64,000 nucleotides of DNA from Providencia hangzhouensis (GCF_029193595.2 NZ_CP135052.1:3348001-3412000); one strand, 5' to 3'; positions 27,874-39,552 are shown, counted from the stretch's first letter. A program made the numbers and translations. The notes: generated by a model from the sequence alone, not told the origin.

Positions 27874-28325
27874 CGGTATCCTCCTTCAGTTGCCACTTTA
27901 TTTGTCGATTCCAGCTTTGCTCTACCATTCCCCATTAACACACATTTCCCATTAACACAGTAGTAAAGAGCGACTAAAACCGAACAGATAATATGAAATA
28001 TATTGACTGTAGATAGGATATCGCAAATTGTGTAATAAAACTACTCATCTGACCACTTAATGTGTAAATTTTTCTAAAAAATCTGTTCATTCCGTATTTT
28101 TATTACATTTTTTAACCAATAAATGTTTTATTTGTACATTTAAATTACAATTATTTAACAAGTAAATTAATAAAACCACACGCCACTTTCTCTATTAAGC
28201 ACTCTCTTCTTGCTCGATAAATAACCATTTTTATACTTTTTTTACATCCTACCCGTGATTTTTATCAGCTTCTTTACAACGAACTCTTTAGCCTTATCTC
28301 ATGGAAATAATAAGGAGAAAATACT
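27874..28325. other. ybfA-kdpF divergent intergenic region
   Basis: 452 bp, very AT-rich. It carries the kdp promoter with its KdpE box. No additional ORF is supported. Confidence 0.6.
28228..28255 (+). promoter_or_regulatory. KdpE-binding box of the kdpFABC promoter
   Basis: TTTATACTTTTTTTACA followed by a C-rich CCTACCCG is almost the same as the E. coli kdpFABC operator recognised by phosphorylated KdpE. It lies about 70 bp upstream of kdpF. A weak -35/-10 follows, as expected for an activator-dependent promoter. Confidence 0.75.
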
Positions 28326-28415
28326 GTGTCATTACTTTCCATTATTGGGGCAGTTCTCGTTGTTTTACTGCTGGCGTATCTGATTTATGCCCTGCTTAAC
28401 GCGGAGGATTTCTGA
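28326..28415 (+). CDS. kdpF: K+-transporting ATPase small subunit KdpF
   Basis: 29 codons starting with GTG after AAGGAG: one transmembrane helix ([17 protein letters not shown], then [16 protein letters not shown]). KdpF stabilises the KdpABC complex in the inner membrane. Its coding end contains the GGAGG that serves as the kdpA ribosome site, and the stop lies one base before the kdpA ATG, so translation is coupled. Confidence 0.93.
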   Translation: MSLLSIIGAVLVVLLLAYLIYALLNAEDF

Positions 28416-28416
28416 T

Positions 28417-30120
28417 ATGACTACCACTACATTGCTATTTTTAGGTAGTTTTTTACTGATCTTATTCATCTTAGCAAAACCTTTAGGTAACGGTATTGCT
28501 CGGCTAATCGACAATGATATACCTCGTCGGTTAGCAAGCAGTGAGTCCTTACTTTGGCGCCTTGCTAGGGTCAAACAACCAGGGCGTGAAATGGCTGAGA
28601 TGAATTGGCGACAATATGCCTTAGCGATTGTATTATTTAATCTTTTAGGCTTTGTTTTATTATTCGTTATTTTAATCTGCCAAGGCCGTTTGCCCCTTAA
28701 CCCTCAACACTTTGAAGGGATGAGCTGGGACTTAGCCTTTAATACCGCGGTTAGTTTTGTTACTAATACTAACTGGCAAGCCTATAGCGGCGAAAATACA
28801 TTAAGCTATTTAAGCCAAATGGCAGGGCTGACTGTACAAAACTTTCTTTCCGCAGCGACAGGCCTTGCTGTGGCCTTCGCAATTATTCGTGCTTTTTCAC
28901 ACCATGGCAGTAAAACTGTCGGTAATGCGTGGTTAGATATTTACCGCATTACTGTGTATTTGCTCTTCCCTTTAGCGATTATTTTTGCGCTATTTTTTGT
29001 CAGCCAAGGTGTGATCCAAAATTTTTCCAATTATTTACTTATTCATCCTTTAGATAGCAGTGAACAGCTATTACCGATGGGGCCAGTTGCGTCCCAAGAA
29101 GCAATAAAATTGCTCGGCACAAATGGTGGCGGGTTCTTCGGCTCTAATTCATCGCACCCTTTTGAAAACCCAACTGCACTGAGTAATTTTGTGCAAATGT
29201 TAGCGATTTTCCTAATCCCTACTGCACTTTGCTTTGCCTTTGGTCGTGTCGTTGGTAACAACAAGCAAGGCCATACCTTACTCTGGGTTATGGGGATCAT
29301 TTTTGTGGTTGCTGCCATAGTCGTAGTTAAAGCGGAATATGTGGGAAACCCATTTTTAGCCGAACTGCATGCCACTAGCTCTGCCAATATGGAAGGAAAA
29401 GAGAGTCGTTTTGGGATTGTCGGCTCCGCTTTGTTTGCCGTCGTCACCACCGCAGCCTCTTGTGGAGCGGTTAACGCCATGCATGACTCCTTTACTGCAA
29501 TGGGTGGAATGGTGCCGATGTGGTTAATGCAAATTGGTGAAGTGGTATTTGGCGGTGTCGGTTCCGGTTTATACGGCATGTTGCTGTTTGTGTTACTCGC
29601 CGTTTTCCTTGCTGGCTTGATGATTGGCCGTACACCTGAATACCTCGGTAAAAAAATCGAAGTTCGGGAAATGAAAATGGTCGCACTGGCGATTTTAGTC
29701 ACCCCAACCTTAGTACTACTTGGTACAACTATTTCATTAATGACCGAAGCTGGGCGTGCAGGGATTTTAAATCCAGGCGCGCATGGGTTTAGTGAAGTGC
29801 TATATGCCTTTTCTTCTGCCGCCAATAATAATGGTAGCGCTTTTGCAGGGCTCAGCACGAATACGCCGTTCTACAATGTGCTACTTGCAATAGCCATGTT
29901 TATTGGTCGTTTTGGTGTGATCCTTCCCGTCTTAGCGATTGCAGGCTCAATGGCCAATAAAAAACCACAAGCCCAAAGCCATGCTACTTTACCCACAACA
30001 GGCCCTTTATTCATTGGGTTACTGATTTTCACTGTGCTTCTCATTGGTGCCCTAACCTTTGTACCAGCCCTTGCTTTAGGTCCAATTGCTGAACAATTAC
30101 ACATTGGTTTTGCGGGATGA
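28417..30120 (+). CDS. kdpA: K+-transporting ATPase potassium-binding subunit KdpA
   Basis: Channel-like inner-membrane subunit that selects K+ in the high-affinity KdpFABC pump. 567 residues with about ten membrane helices and four degenerate selectivity-loop regions, including [46 protein letters not shown] and [14 protein letters not shown] longer frame begins 10 codons earlier, but the ATG chosen is the one behind GGAGG and aligns with the family start. Confidence 0.98.
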   Translation: MTTTTLLFLGSFLLILFILAKPLGNGIARLIDNDIPRRLASSESLLWRLARVKQPGREMAEMNWRQYALAIVLFNLLGFVLLFVILICQGRLPLNPQHFEGMSWDLAFNTAVSFVTNTNWQAYSGENTLSYLSQMAGLTVQNFLSAATGLAVAFAIIRAFSHHGSKTVGNAWLDIYRITVYLLFPLAIIFALFFVSQGVIQNFSNYLLIHPLDSSEQLLPMGPVASQEAIKLLGTNGGGFFGSNSSHPFENPTALSNFVQMLAIFLIPTALCFAFGRVVGNNKQGHTLLWVMGIIFVVAAIVVVKAEYVGNPFLAELHATSSANMEGKESRFGIVGSALFAVVTTAASCGAVNAMHDSFTAMGGMVPMWLMQIGEVVFGGVGSGLYGMLLFVLLAVFLAGLMIGRTPEYLGKKIEVREMKMVALAILVTPTLVLLGTTISLMTEAGRAGILNPGAHGFSEVLYAFSSAANNNGSAFAGLSTNTPFYNVLLAIAMFIGRFGVILPVLAIAGSMANKKPQAQSHATLPTTGPLFIGLLIFTVLLIGALTFVPALALGPIAEQLHIGFAG

Positions 30121-30133
30121 TAAGGAGGAAAAT

Positions 30134-32197
30134 ATGAACAATAAAAATATTAAATTATTCGATAATAAGCTAATCAAGCAGTCTATTTTTGAGTCTATCA
30201 AAAAATGCACCCCGCAAGCGCAATGGCGTAACCCAGTGATGTTTGTAGTCTTTATTGGCAGTATTATCACTACGTTACTTTGGTTAGCCATGGTAATGGA
30301 TTACACACTAGGTAGTGCTTGGTTCAGTGGAATGATCACCCTTTGGCTGTGGTTTACGGTTATTTTTGCCAACTTTGCGGAAGCACTCGCTGAAGGGCGT
30401 AGCAAAGCACAAGCCCAAAGCTTAAAAGGCGTAAAGCAACAAAGTAGCGCAACGCGTTTAGCGTCTGCTTCGCTGGATGCCAATCAAGAAATAGTGAATT
30501 CAGATCAGTTACGTAAAGGCGATATTGTGTTGATCCGTGCTGGAGATACCATTCCTTGCGATGGGGAAGTCATCGAAGGCGGCGCCTCTGTGGATGAAAG
30601 CGCAATTACAGGGGAATCAGCTCCAGTGATCCGTGAATCTGGTGGTGATTTTTCCTCTGTAACAGGGGGAACTCGCGTACTTTCCGATTGGCTGATCGTG
30701 GAATGTACGGTCAACCCCGGTGAAACCTTCTTAGATAGAATGATTTCCATGGTTGAAGGTGCGCAACGCCGTAAAACACCCAATGAAATCGCACTCACCA
30801 TTTTGTTAACTGCATTAACGATCATTTTCGTCCTTGTCTGTGCAACTTTGTACCCCTTTACCTCTTTTGCCGCAGATTATGCCGGTGCTGGCGATGCAGT
30901 TTCTATTTTAGTGTTGATTGCCCTATTAGTTTGTTTAATCCCAACCACCATTGGTGGCTTGCTTTCGTCTATCGGTGTAGCAGGGATGAGCCGCATGCTA
31001 GGAGCCAATGTTATTGCCACCAGCGGGCGTGCCGTAGAAGCTGCGGGAGACGTTGACGTTCTATTACTCGATAAAACAGGGACAATTACACTGGGAAACC
31101 GCCAAGCCTCCGAGTTTTTACCGCTAACGGGTATCACTGAACAGCAACTGGCTGATGCAGCACAATTATCTTCTTTAGCCGATGAAACACCAGAAGGCCG
31201 CAGTATTGTGATACTGGCAAAACAAAAATTCAATTTACGTGAAAGAGATATTCATGCCCTGAATGCGACTTTTGTTCCTTTTTCTGCAATGACGCGTATG
31301 AGTGGAGTCAATATTGGCGAACGGATGATCCGCAAAGGCTCTGCGGATGCGATCCGTCGTTATATTGAAGCTAACCACGGTAAATTCCCAGTAGAAGCCG
31401 ATCAACTGGTCGAAAAAGTTGCTCATTTGGGAGGAACCCCACTCGTTGTCGTTGATAACCAAACTGTATTAGGGGTTGTGGCACTCAAAGATATCGTTAA
31501 AGGTGGAATGAAAGAGCGTTTTGCTCAAATGCGCAGTATGGGCATAAAGACCGTGATGATCACGGGAGATAACCATTTAACCGCCGCTGCTATTGCGGCA
31601 GAGGCTGGGGTTGATGATTTCCTTGCTGAAGCCACACCGGAAGCCAAACTGGCGTTGATCCGCCAATATCAATCTGAAGGCCGCTTAGTTGCCATGACAG
31701 GTGACGGCACCAACGATGCGCCAGCACTGGCGCAAGCGGATGTCGCAGTGGCAATGAACTCTGGCACCCAAGCGGCAAAAGAAGCCGGTAACATGGTTGA
31801 TTTAGACTCTAACCCAACCAAATTAATCGAAGTCGTGCATATTGGTAAACAAATGTTGATGACTCGCGGCTCATTAACCACCTTCAGTATTGCCAATGAT
31901 ATTGCTAAATATTTTGCCATTATCCCTGCAGCTTTTGCGGTGACATGGCCACAATTAAATGCATTAAATATTATGCAATTACATTCACCTGCGTCCGCTA
32001 TCCTTTCTGCGGTTATCTTCAACGCATTGATTATTATCTTCTTGATCCCTTTAGCCATTAAAGGTGTCCATTATCGCCCAATGAGTTCCCAATCATTATT
32101 GCAACGTAATTTAGGCATTTATGGCTTAGGCGGGTTAATTGTGCCATTCGTTGGGATCAAACTGATTGATCTGCTTATTAGTTTTTTTGGAATATAA
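30134..32197 (+). CDS. kdpB: K+-transporting ATPase ATP-binding subunit KdpB
   Basis: P-type ATPase subunit energising K+ uptake. 687 residues. The motifs in order are TGES (actuator domain, [14 protein letters not shown]), DKTGTIT with the phosphorylated Asp near 310, and [23 protein letters not shown] precedes the ATG. The frame upstream of this ATG overlaps kdpA and is not used. The operon order kdpFABCDE is intact. Confidence 0.98.
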   Translation: MNNKNIKLFDNKLIKQSIFESIKKCTPQAQWRNPVMFVVFIGSIITTLLWLAMVMDYTLGSAWFSGMITLWLWFTVIFANFAEALAEGRSKAQAQSLKGVKQQSSATRLASASLDANQEIVNSDQLRKGDIVLIRAGDTIPCDGEVIEGGASVDESAITGESAPVIRESGGDFSSVTGGTRVLSDWLIVECTVNPGETFLDRMISMVEGAQRRKTPNEIALTILLTALTIIFVLVCATLYPFTSFAADYAGAGDAVSILVLIALLVCLIPTTIGGLLSSIGVAGMSRMLGANVIATSGRAVEAAGDVDVLLLDKTGTITLGNRQASEFLPLTGITEQQLADAAQLSSLADETPEGRSIVILAKQKFNLRERDIHALNATFVPFSAMTRMSGVNIGERMIRKGSADAIRRYIEANHGKFPVEADQLVEKVAHLGGTPLVVVDNQTVLGVVALKDIVKGGMKERFAQMRSMGIKTVMITGDNHLTAAAIAAEAGVDDFLAEATPEAKLALIRQYQSEGRLVAMTGDGTNDAPALAQADVAVAMNSGTQAAKEAGNMVDLDSNPTKLIEVVHIGKQMLMTRGSLTTFSIANDIAKYFAIIPAAFAVTWPQLNALNIMQLHSPASAILSAVIFNALIIIFLIPLAIKGVHYRPMSSQSLLQRNLGIYGLGGLIVPFVGIKLIDLLISFFGI

Positions 32198-32207
32198 GGA
32201 GTTGATT

Positions 32208-32801
32208 ATGAATATGATCCGTTCGTCGATTATCATGTTACTAGTACTCACCATTTTTACCGGTATTGCTTACCCATTAATGGTAACTGGTCTCGCTAAC
32301 ATCTTTTTTCCATGGCAGGCTCACGGCTCTCTACTTATGCAAGATGAACGTACTGTTGGCTCAGCCTTGATCGGGCAAAATGTGGGTGATGTCCGCTATT
32401 TTCACGGTCGCCCCTCTGCGACGGTTGATAGCCCCTACAACGCATTAGCTTCTGGCGGAAGTAATTTAGCGGTCAGTAACCCGTTATTACAACAAACGAT
32501 GATTGAGCGTAACGAACAACTGCGCGCAGCAAACCCCGATGCAGATAACGCCACCCCAGTGGATTTACTCACGGCGTCTGCCAGCGGCTTAGACCCCAAT
32601 ATTTCTATTGATGCAGCATTATACCAAGCTCCACGCATTGCAAAAAGCAGGCAAATTCCTTTGGATGCGGTAAAATCATTGATAGAAACACATACTGAAC
32701 AGGCGCTGTTACCCTTTTTAGGCGAATCAGTCATTAATGTGCTAAAACTGAACCTAGCACTTGATGAATATCAACAACAAATAAACAGTCAAACTCACTA
32801 G
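32208..32801 (+). CDS. kdpC: K+-transporting ATPase subunit KdpC
   Basis: 197 residues with one N-terminal membrane helix (IIMLLVLTIFTGIAYPLMVT) and a periplasmic domain, including the family phrases RPSATVDSPYNALASGGSN and DPNISIDAALYQAPRIA. It assists K+ delivery and ATP-driven assembly of the complex. TAAGGAG overlaps the kdpB stop and sets the start at MNMIRSS. Confidence 0.97.
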   Translation: MNMIRSSIIMLLVLTIFTGIAYPLMVTGLANIFFPWQAHGSLLMQDERTVGSALIGQNVGDVRYFHGRPSATVDSPYNALASGGSNLAVSNPLLQQTMIERNEQLRAANPDADNATPVDLLTASASGLDPNISIDAALYQAPRIAKSRQIPLDAVKSLIETHTEQALLPFLGESVINVLKLNLALDEYQQQINSQTH

Positions 32802-32809
32802 GGGCTGTG

Positions 32810-35497
32810 ATGAACAATCAGGAACCTATTCGCCCTAACCCCGATGAACTCTTGGTCAAAGCCAATGAAATTGGGCGTGGCAAATTAAAGATTTTTTTCG
32901 GTGCCTGTGCAGGTGTTGGAAAAACGTATGCCATGCTGCAAGAAGCGCAAAGGCTTAGAGCCCAAGGGCTAGATGTTCTGGTTGGCGTGGTAGAAACCCA
33001 TGAAAGAGAAGAAACAGCCGCGTTACTTGACGGCCTTTCTCTGTTACCACCCAGACGCATTACCCATCACGGCCGCCGCCTAAATGGCTTCGATATTGAT
33101 GCTGCAATTGCTAGGCATCCTGCCATAATTTTAATGGATGAATTAGCATTTAGTAATCCTAATGGCAGCCGACACCCTAAACGTTGGCAAGATGTCGAAG
33201 AGTTACTTGATGCTGGAATTGATGTACTGACGACCATCAACGTTCAGCACATTGAAAGCCTGAATGATATTGTTGGAAGCATTACAGGTATTCGAGTCCG
33301 TGAAACGGTTCCAGACCATATTTTTGATGCCGCTGACGAAGTGGTGTTAGTCGACCTTCCCCCTGACGACCTACGGCAACGTCTTAAAGAAGGTAAGGTA
33401 TACATACCAGGGCAAGCCGAACGCGCCATTGAGCATTTTTTCCGCAAAGGAAATTTAATTGCACTTCGTGAACTCGCACTTCGTCGCACTGCCGACCGAG
33501 TTGATGACCAAATGCGTGAATTTCGTGGCGGTAAAGGCCAAGCGCCCGTATGGCACACTCGCGATGGGCTATTGTTATGCGTTGGCCATAATACGGGAAA
33601 TGAAAAGTTAGTTCGTACCGCGGCTCGGCTTGCCGCAAAATTCGGTAGTGTCTGGCATGCTGTTTATGTTGAAACCCCTTCGCTTCATCAGCTACCTGAA
33701 ACACAGCGTAGAGCTATCTTAAAAGCATTGCGACTTGCTCAAGACTTAGGGGCAGAAACAGCGACCTTATCAGATCCTTCTGAAGAAAAAGCCATATTGC
33801 GTTACGCACGAGAACATAATTTAGGGAAGATATTAATTGGCCGACGTAATAAAACAAATAAATGGTTTAAGTTCAATTTACGCCCCGGTTTTGCCGATCG
33901 CCTAGGTAAGCTCGGCCCAGATCTAGACCTAGTGATCGTCGCACTTGAAGAAAAAAGTGAGTGGGACAAAGAACCCGAAAGAAAACCGTTCTCTGAAAAA
34001 TGGCGATCGGATATGAATGGCTATTTAATGGCCATTGTGATGTGCGCCGCTATCACCTTATTTTCACGTACCTTTTTATTGGCCCTCGATAAAGCCAACC
34101 TCGTGACACTCTATCTATTAGGTGTCGTGTTAATCGCATTATTTTATGGTCGACGCCCCTCTGTCTTTGCCGCCTTGGTTAACGTGATCAGTTTTGACCT
34201 GTTCTTTGTTCAACCCCATTTTTCCCTTGCTATCATGGATATGCAATATTTAGTCACTTTTACGGTGATGCTAATTGTTGGGGTTGTTGTGGGGAATTTA
34301 ACTGCGGGTATGCGCTACCAAGCTCGTATTGCTCGGTATCGCGAACAACGGACCCGTCATTTATATGAAATGACAAAAGAATTAGGCCAAGCCATCACCA
34401 CTGATGATATTGGAAAAACAGGGTACCATTTTCTCAATAATGCCTTCCAAGCCAAAAGTTGCTTATTATTACCTGATGAGGATGGGCAATTAACACCGTT
34501 GCAATGTGATGGCTACACGGCAATGCAAATTGATAAAGCCATTGCTAAGTGGAGTTTTGATAAACGCCAGCCAGCCGGTGCTGGTACGGATACTTTGCCA
34601 AGTGTTCCTTATCAATTACAACCTATCACTACTGCCGACCAAACCCTTGCCGTTCTTGCCATTGAGCCAAGAAACATGCGCCAGTTATTGATCCCAGAGC
34701 AGCAACGCATGCTGCAAACCTTTACGGGGCTGATTGCAAGCTCGCTTGCTCGTCTACAATTGACCAAACAAGCTGAATTAGCCAAATTAAACATTGAACG
34801 TGAACAACTGAGAAACTCGTTACTTGCCGCACTTTCCCATGATCTAAAAACGCCACTTACCGTTTTGTTCGGGCAAACTGAAATTTTAATGTTGAACTTA
34901 TCAGCGGAAAATTCACCATTAACAGAGCAAGTCAACCAAATGCGCCAACAAGTACTAAGCACCTCTCGCTTAGTTAATAATTTACTGGATATGGCTCGTT
35001 TGCAATCTGGCAGCATTCAACCCAACTTAGCGTGGGAATCACTACAAGAAATTACCAGTAGTGCCGTTAGAACCTTAGATTACACCTTACACAGTCACCC
35101 TTTAGAGATTGATATTCCAGCAGATTTATTGCTTTATTGTGATGCCAATTTGATTGAACGAGTGCTAATCAATCTCTTAGAAAATGCCGTAAAATATAGC
35201 AATAACAATACCCCGATTGGTATTCGAGCCGCAGTTGAAGGGCAAAAAATTCATATTGAAATATGGGATGCCAGCAATGCGATCCCAAACGGGCAAGAAA
35301 AAACCATTTTTGATAAATTTTCTCGGGCACAAAAAGAATCAGCAATCCCAGGCGTTGGCTTAGGGCTTGCCATTTGTCGTGCCATTATTCAATTGCATGA
35401 AGGCGAAATTTGGGCGCAAAACAATAATAAAGGTGGAGCCAGTTTCCATTTTGTTTTACCTTTAAAGCAACTGCCTGATATTGAGGCAGAGATATAG
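32810..35497 (+). CDS. kdpD: Sensor histidine kinase KdpD
   Basis: Membrane sensor that phosphorylates KdpE in response to K+ limitation or osmotic upshift. 895 residues. The KdpD N-terminal domain has a Walker A (GACAGVGKTYAML). A USP-like region spans about 250-375. Four close transmembrane helices lie at about 400-500, then a GAF-like region. The kinase core has the phospho-acceptor HDLKTPLT, the N-box LLENAVKYS and GVGLGLAICRAI. A GTG one codon upstream is possible, but AGGGG spacing favours the ATG. It lies 8 nt after kdpC. Confidence 0.97.
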   Translation: MNNQEPIRPNPDELLVKANEIGRGKLKIFFGACAGVGKTYAMLQEAQRLRAQGLDVLVGVVETHEREETAALLDGLSLLPPRRITHHGRRLNGFDIDAAIARHPAIILMDELAFSNPNGSRHPKRWQDVEELLDAGIDVLTTINVQHIESLNDIVGSITGIRVRETVPDHIFDAADEVVLVDLPPDDLRQRLKEGKVYIPGQAERAIEHFFRKGNLIALRELALRRTADRVDDQMREFRGGKGQAPVWHTRDGLLLCVGHNTGNEKLVRTAARLAAKFGSVWHAVYVETPSLHQLPETQRRAILKALRLAQDLGAETATLSDPSEEKAILRYAREHNLGKILIGRRNKTNKWFKFNLRPGFADRLGKLGPDLDLVIVALEEKSEWDKEPERKPFSEKWRSDMNGYLMAIVMCAAITLFSRTFLLALDKANLVTLYLLGVVLIALFYGRRPSVFAALVNVISFDLFFVQPHFSLAIMDMQYLVTFTVMLIVGVVVGNLTAGMRYQARIARYREQRTRHLYEMTKELGQAITTDDIGKTGYHFLNNAFQAKSCLLLPDEDGQLTPLQCDGYTAMQIDKAIAKWSFDKRQPAGAGTDTLPSVPYQLQPITTADQTLAVLAIEPRNMRQLLIPEQQRMLQTFTGLIASSLARLQLTKQAELAKLNIEREQLRNSLLAALSHDLKTPLTVLFGQTEILMLNLSAENSPLTEQVNQMRQQVLSTSRLVNNLLDMARLQSGSIQPNLAWESLQEITSSAVRTLDYTLHSHPLEIDIPADLLLYCDANLIERVLINLLENAVKYSNNNTPIGIRAAVEGQKIHIEIWDASNAIPNGQEKTIFDKFSRAQKESAIPGVGLGLAICRAIIQLHEGEIWAQNNNKGGASFHFVLPLKQLPDIEAEI

Positions 35498-35513
35498 AAG
35501 GACCCTCGATATT

Positions 35514-36200
35514 GTGAGTACTAACCATCAAATACTGGTTATTGAAGATGAAAAAGAAATCCGTCGCTTTGTTCGTTTAGCGTTGGAGGGTGAAGGCTGG
35601 AAAGTGTTTGAAGCCGAAAATTACCACCGCGGCCTAATCGAATCGGGTACTCGGCAACCTGATTTATTGATTTTAGACCTTGGCTTGCCCGATGGTGATG
35701 GGCTTGATTTAATTCGTGACCTACGTCAGTGGAGCAGTATTCCGATTATTGTTTTATCCGCTCGCGAAGAAGAATCACAGAAAGTGGCTGCATTGGATGC
35801 AGGCGCTGATGACTACCTCACAAAACCCTTTGGGATTAGCGAATTACTGGCTCGTGTTAGGGTTGCTTTACGGCGTTTCGGCAAATCCACCCAAGAAAAC
35901 TCAAAATGCCAGTTTGGGGATATCACTATCGATTTTATTAATCGAATTGTTACCAAGCAAGGTGAAGAGCTCCACCTTACCCCGATTGAGTTCCGTTTAC
36001 TCAGTGAACTCGTGGCTAATAGCGGTAAAGTATTAACTCAACGGCATTTATTACTGCAAGTTTGGGGGCCTAATTATGTGGAACATAATCATTACTTACG
36101 CATCTATATGGGCCACCTACGGCAAAAATTGGAAAATGACCCTGCTCGCCCTATTCACTTATTAACCGAAACAGGGATTGGTTATCGGTTTATGCCCTAA
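35514..36200 (+). CDS. kdpE: Response regulator KdpE
   Basis: OmpR/PhoB-type regulator of kdpFABC. 228 residues. The receiver domain has ILVIEDEKEIRRF, the phospho-acceptor Asp in LILDLGLPDGDG and Lys in YLTKPFG. The winged-helix DNA-binding domain has LTPIEFRLLSELVANSGKV and HYLRIYMGHLRQKLE. The start is taken as GTG 17 nt past the kdpD stop, level with the E. coli start. A TTG inside kdpD would add 11 residues and is less likely. Confidence 0.96.
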   Translation: MSTNHQILVIEDEKEIRRFVRLALEGEGWKVFEAENYHRGLIESGTRQPDLLILDLGLPDGDGLDLIRDLRQWSSIPIIVLSAREEESQKVAALDAGADDYLTKPFGISELLARVRVALRRFGKSTQENSKCQFGDITIDFINRIVTKQGEELHLTPIEFRLLSELVANSGKVLTQRHLLLQVWGPNYVEHNHYLRIYMGHLRQKLENDPARPIHLLTETGIGYRFMP

Positions 36201-36296
36201 TGGATTACCATTCATTGAATTCTAGGAATCTTACCGATAGTTTAAATTAAAAGGCTGCCTATAATTTACTCACCTTTTTTCTATGGAGAGAAATTC

Positions 36297-36692
36297 GTGC
36301 AGTCACTCACAGCCCAACTATCAAACCGTTTTTCATCTGCTTTAGTACTTTTTTTAAGCGTTTTTGTTACCACCCAAGCACTTGCGCTAAGCCCTGAAGA
36401 AAAAGTTCGTACTGAATCATTACTAGCAGAGCTTGGTAAGCAACAGAACCTTACTTTTACTCGTAACGGAACTGAACATTCTGCTGCCGACGCAGAATCT
36501 CACTTACGTTTAAAACTACGTAAAACAGAAAAACGTCTCAAAACTACAGAACAATTTATTGATAATGTTGCCTCAAAATCGTCCATTACTGGCGAAGAGT
36601 ACCAAGTCAAAGATGCACAAGGTAATGTGATCCCAGCCAATAAATATTTGCATGGTTTACTGAAAGACAAAGTGGATAACAAATCTGAGTAA
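36297..36692 (+). CDS. Secreted DUF5329-like protein of unknown function
   Basis: 131 residues with a signal peptide (FSSALVLFLSVFVTTQALA, cleavage near ALA-LS). The mature part is helical and charged, with FTRNGTEHSAADAESHLRLK and a later ASKSSITGEEYQVKDAQG, which I associate with the DUF5329 family from memory. It starts with GTG behind GGAGAG. It stands alone between kdpE and a terminator, with its own apparent promoter region. The function is unknown and the family call moderate. Confidence 0.65.
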   Translation: MQSLTAQLSNRFSSALVLFLSVFVTTQALALSPEEKVRTESLLAELGKQQNLTFTRNGTEHSAADAESHLRLKLRKTEKRLKTTEQFIDNVASKSSITGEEYQVKDAQGNVIPANKYLHGLLKDKVDNKSE

Positions 36693-36720
36693 ATTCTGTA
36701 GGTTCTGTTGATTACTATAA

Positions 36721-36753
36721 AAAACGCTGGCAAATAAATGTCAGCGTTTTTTT
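36721..36753 (+). terminator. Terminator after the DUF5329-like gene
   Basis: AAAACGCTGGCA and TGTCAGCGTTTT form a long stem around AATAAA, followed by TTT. The A-run on the other side makes it usable from both strands. Confidence 0.85.
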
Positions 36754-36775
36754 GTTCTAATATTCGATCTAGCCC

Positions 36776-36896
36776 CTAAATAATTTGTACCACAGGTAGG
36801 CGGCAAATTAAGTTATCCCGTGAGCATACATAAGTATGTGACTCGGGTAACTTAATGAAGCCAATACCCCTGTGGCACAAAGAATGACAGGGACAT
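36776..36896. repeat. Single ERIC-type element downstream of glnS
   Basis: Has TAGGCGGCAAA, the central inverted repeat CCCGTGAGCATACATAAG / TATGTGACTCGGG, and CCACAGG...CCTGTGG outer arms. It ends 4-5 bp before the glnS stop codon. Confidence 0.8.
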
Positions 36897-36900
36897 CAAG

Positions 36901-38568
36901 TTAAGAGTTCTCAATCTTAGCCCAAGTATCACGCAACCCCACCGTCCGATTAAAGACTAAATGATCTGCACTACTTAGCTTATTATCCGCGCAGAAATAC
37001 CCTTCACGCTCAAACTGATACGCTTTTTCTGCCTCTGCATTTTTCAGGCTTGGCTCAACAAAACCATGACGAATAATTAACGATTCAGGATTGATAACGG
37101 ATAAGAAATCGTCTTCTGCACCTGGGTTTGGCACAGTGAATAAACGGTCATACAGACGAATTTCTGCAGGTAATGCATGCGCTACGCTAACCCAATGAAT
37201 AACGCCTTTCACTTTACGGCCATCTGCTGGATCTTTATTTAATGTGCCTGCATCATAAGTACAGTAAATGGTTGTAATATTACCATCCGCATCTTTTTCA
37301 ACACGCTCTGCTTTAATGATATATGCATTACGCAAACGAACTTCTTTGCCTAATACTAAACGCTTATATTGGCGATTTGCTTCTTCACGGAAGTCCGCAC
37401 GGTCAATATAAATTTCGTTACTAAATGGCACTTGGCGCGTTCCCATCTCCGGTTTATTTGGATGGTTTGGCGCTGTTAAAATCTCTTCACCAGCAGGCAT
37501 GTTTTCAATGACAACACGAACTGGGTCGATAACCGCCATAGCACGTGGTGCTGACTCATTTAGATCATCACGAATACAGGACTCTAAAGAGGCCATTTCG
37601 ACGTTGTTATCTTGCTTCGTCACACCAATACGTTGGCAAAATTCACGAATAGATGCTGCGGTATAACCACGACGACGCAAACCTGAAATGGTTAACATCC
37701 GTGGGTCATCCCAACCATTTACGTGTTTTTCGGTCACTAATTGGTTCAGTTTACGCTTAGACATCACCGTATATTCCAGATTCAGACGAGAAAACTCATA
37801 CTGACGAGGGTGACAGTCAATCGTGATATTATCTAAAACCCAATCATATAAACGGCGATTGTCTTGGAATTCTAAGGTACATAAAGAGTGAGTAATGCCT
37901 TCTAATGCATCAGAAATACAATGCGTGAAGTCATACATTGGATAAATACACCATTTATTGCCAGATTGGTGATGTTCCGCAAATTTAATACGATATAAAA
38001 CTGGGTCGCGCATCACCATAAATGGCGAAGCCATATCGATTTTCGCGCGTAAACACGCTTTTCCTTCTTCGAAGCCGCCCGCACGCATTTTTTCGAATAG
38101 TGCTAAGTTGTCTTCAATTAGGCGCTCACGGTATGGGCTATTTTTACCAGGCTCTTTGAGTGTCCCACGATATTCGCGAATTTCGTCTGGGCTGAGCTCA
38201 TCAACGTAAGCTAAGCCTTTTTTGATCAACTCGATCGCGTATTGATACAAAGTATCAAAGTAGTCAGAGGAATAACGAACATCGCCGCTCCACTCAAAAC
38301 CAAGCCATTTAACGTCTTCTTGAATAGAGTTAACGTATTCGACATCTTCTTTTACAGGATTTGTATCATCAAAACGTAAGTTACATTGGCCCTGATAATC
38401 CTTGGCAATGCCAAAATTCAAGCAGATTGATTTCGCATGACCAATATGTAAATAGCCATTCGGTTCAGGTGGAAAACGCGTATGCACTGACGTGTGTTTT
38501 CCAGTCGCCAGATCTTCATCTATGATCTGACGGATAAAATTTGTTGGGCGAGCATCTGCCTCATTCAT
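36901..38568 (-). CDS. glnS: Glutamine--tRNA ligase
   Basis: Class I aminoacyl-tRNA synthetase charging tRNA-Gln. 555 residues. It has the HIGH motif ([11 protein letters not shown]) and the MSKRK version of KMSKS ([10 protein letters not shown]), and the anticodon-binding beta barrels at the C-terminus. Of three close ATGs I use the third ([16 protein letters not shown]), which aligns with the E. coli start and stands 9 nt from GAGGA. The neighbourhood (nagE beyond) matches E. coli apart from the inserted genes between them. Confidence 0.97.
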   Translation of the reverse strand: MNEADARPTNFIRQIIDEDLATGKHTSVHTRFPPEPNGYLHIGHAKSICLNFGIAKDYQGQCNLRFDDTNPVKEDVEYVNSIQEDVKWLGFEWSGDVRYSSDYFDTLYQYAIELIKKGLAYVDELSPDEIREYRGTLKEPGKNSPYRERLIEDNLALFEKMRAGGFEEGKACLRAKIDMASPFMVMRDPVLYRIKFAEHHQSGNKWCIYPMYDFTHCISDALEGITHSLCTLEFQDNRRLYDWVLDNITIDCHPRQYEFSRLNLEYTVMSKRKLNQLVTEKHVNGWDDPRMLTISGLRRRGYTAASIREFCQRIGVTKQDNNVEMASLESCIRDDLNESAPRAMAVIDPVRVVIENMPAGEEILTAPNHPNKPEMGTRQVPFSNEIYIDRADFREEANRQYKRLVLGKEVRLRNAYIIKAERVEKDADGNITTIYCTYDAGTLNKDPADGRKVKGVIHWVSVAHALPAEIRLYDRLFTVPNPGAEDDFLSVINPESLIIRHGFVEPSLKNAEAEKAYQFEREGYFCADNKLSSADHLVFNRTVGLRDTWAKIENS

Positions 38569-38736
38569 TGTCATCATTCCTCAATGCCAAAAGCGCGCAA
38601 AAGCGTATAGTAATTAAATATATTCTACCATAATCAATCAGGAAACAACCGTTTGATTGCGCCAAGTGCAGCAAAAGCGATGATCAGAAGGAATTTAGGG
38701 TAAAAACCTCATCTTTACCCACCGATATACGCGATT

Positions 38737-39552
38737 CTAAGCCAGTATCATGACGGCTAAAACGACGAGTAACAGTAACGGATAGCTTTGGGCATGACGT
38801 TTATCGCTCAGGTAAGGCATTAATAAAGAAGCAAAACGGATCCCTAACCACGATGTCACAATTAAAATTAATGCCCCTTTGATATAGATCATCCCCAGAA
38901 ACCCTGCTCCGAGATCAATGTGCTTATCAATAGCGAAATAAAAATAGGTTAATGTGCCCGTGATTGCCATTGGTAATGTCAATGGGTTCGCAAATGCGGC
39001 TGCTTGGATCATACTGGCACCACGGCGCCGCATTAGTGGAACAGTCATCACACTGCCGCCAACACCTAAAAATGCCGCCACCGCACCAATCACCACGCCA
39101 ATCGGGGTATCGGCAAAAATACCGCCACGGGAGGCTTGTATACCTATAGATTCTGTTTTCATAAAACCGGGACGAATAAAGCAATCTAAAATAGTGATAA
39201 TTAAATAACCAATAAATATCCAACGAATTAATGCACTATCTACGGATAGCGCCACTATTGCCCCTAGAATTCCGCCAATTGAAATAGGGATAATAAAAGG
39301 GCGAATAATTGGCCAACTCAGGTTGCCTTTAAGGTAATGAGCACGACTCGAAAGCGTCGATGAAAAGATCATCACACAGGTTGATGTTGCCACCGCAATT
39401 TGCATTGCCACACTGCCTGCATCGCTTTGCGGCCCCCACACTAAGGTAATCAAGGCATATAACAGTGGAACCGTAATAAAACCGCCACCGAAGCCGAATA
39501 GTGCGGTGGTGATCCCCGAAATAAAGCCAAATAAACACAGAAGCAGTTCCAC
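38737..39552 (-). CDS. Sulfite exporter TauE/SafE family permease
   Basis: 271 residues with about eight hydrophobic helices in two related halves, each starting with a Gly-rich motif (SGITTALFGFGGGFITVPLL and VVIGAVAAFLGVGGSVMTVP), characteristic of TauE/SafE proteins. GTG start after GAGGGG. Substrates in the family are sulfite, sulfoacetate or other organic anions; nothing here narrows it. It stands alone, 160 bp upstream of glnS in orientation and reading the same way. Confidence 0.87.
   Translation of the reverse strand: MELLLCLFGFISGITTALFGFGGGFITVPLLYALITLVWGPQSDAGSVAMQIAVATSTCVMIFSSTLSSRAHYLKGNLSWPIIRPFIIPISIGGILGAIVALSVDSALIRWIFIGYLIITILDCFIRPGFMKTESIGIQASRGGIFADTPIGVVIGAVAAFLGVGGSVMTVPLMRRRGASMIQAAAFANPLTLPMAITGTLTYFYFAIDKHIDLGAGFLGMIYIKGALILIVTSWLGIRFASLLMPYLSDKRHAQSYPLLLLVVLAVMILA

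Noticed and set aside
29043..29858. 271-codon minus-strand ORF inside kdpA
   Set aside because: Antisense shadow of a well-conserved gene.
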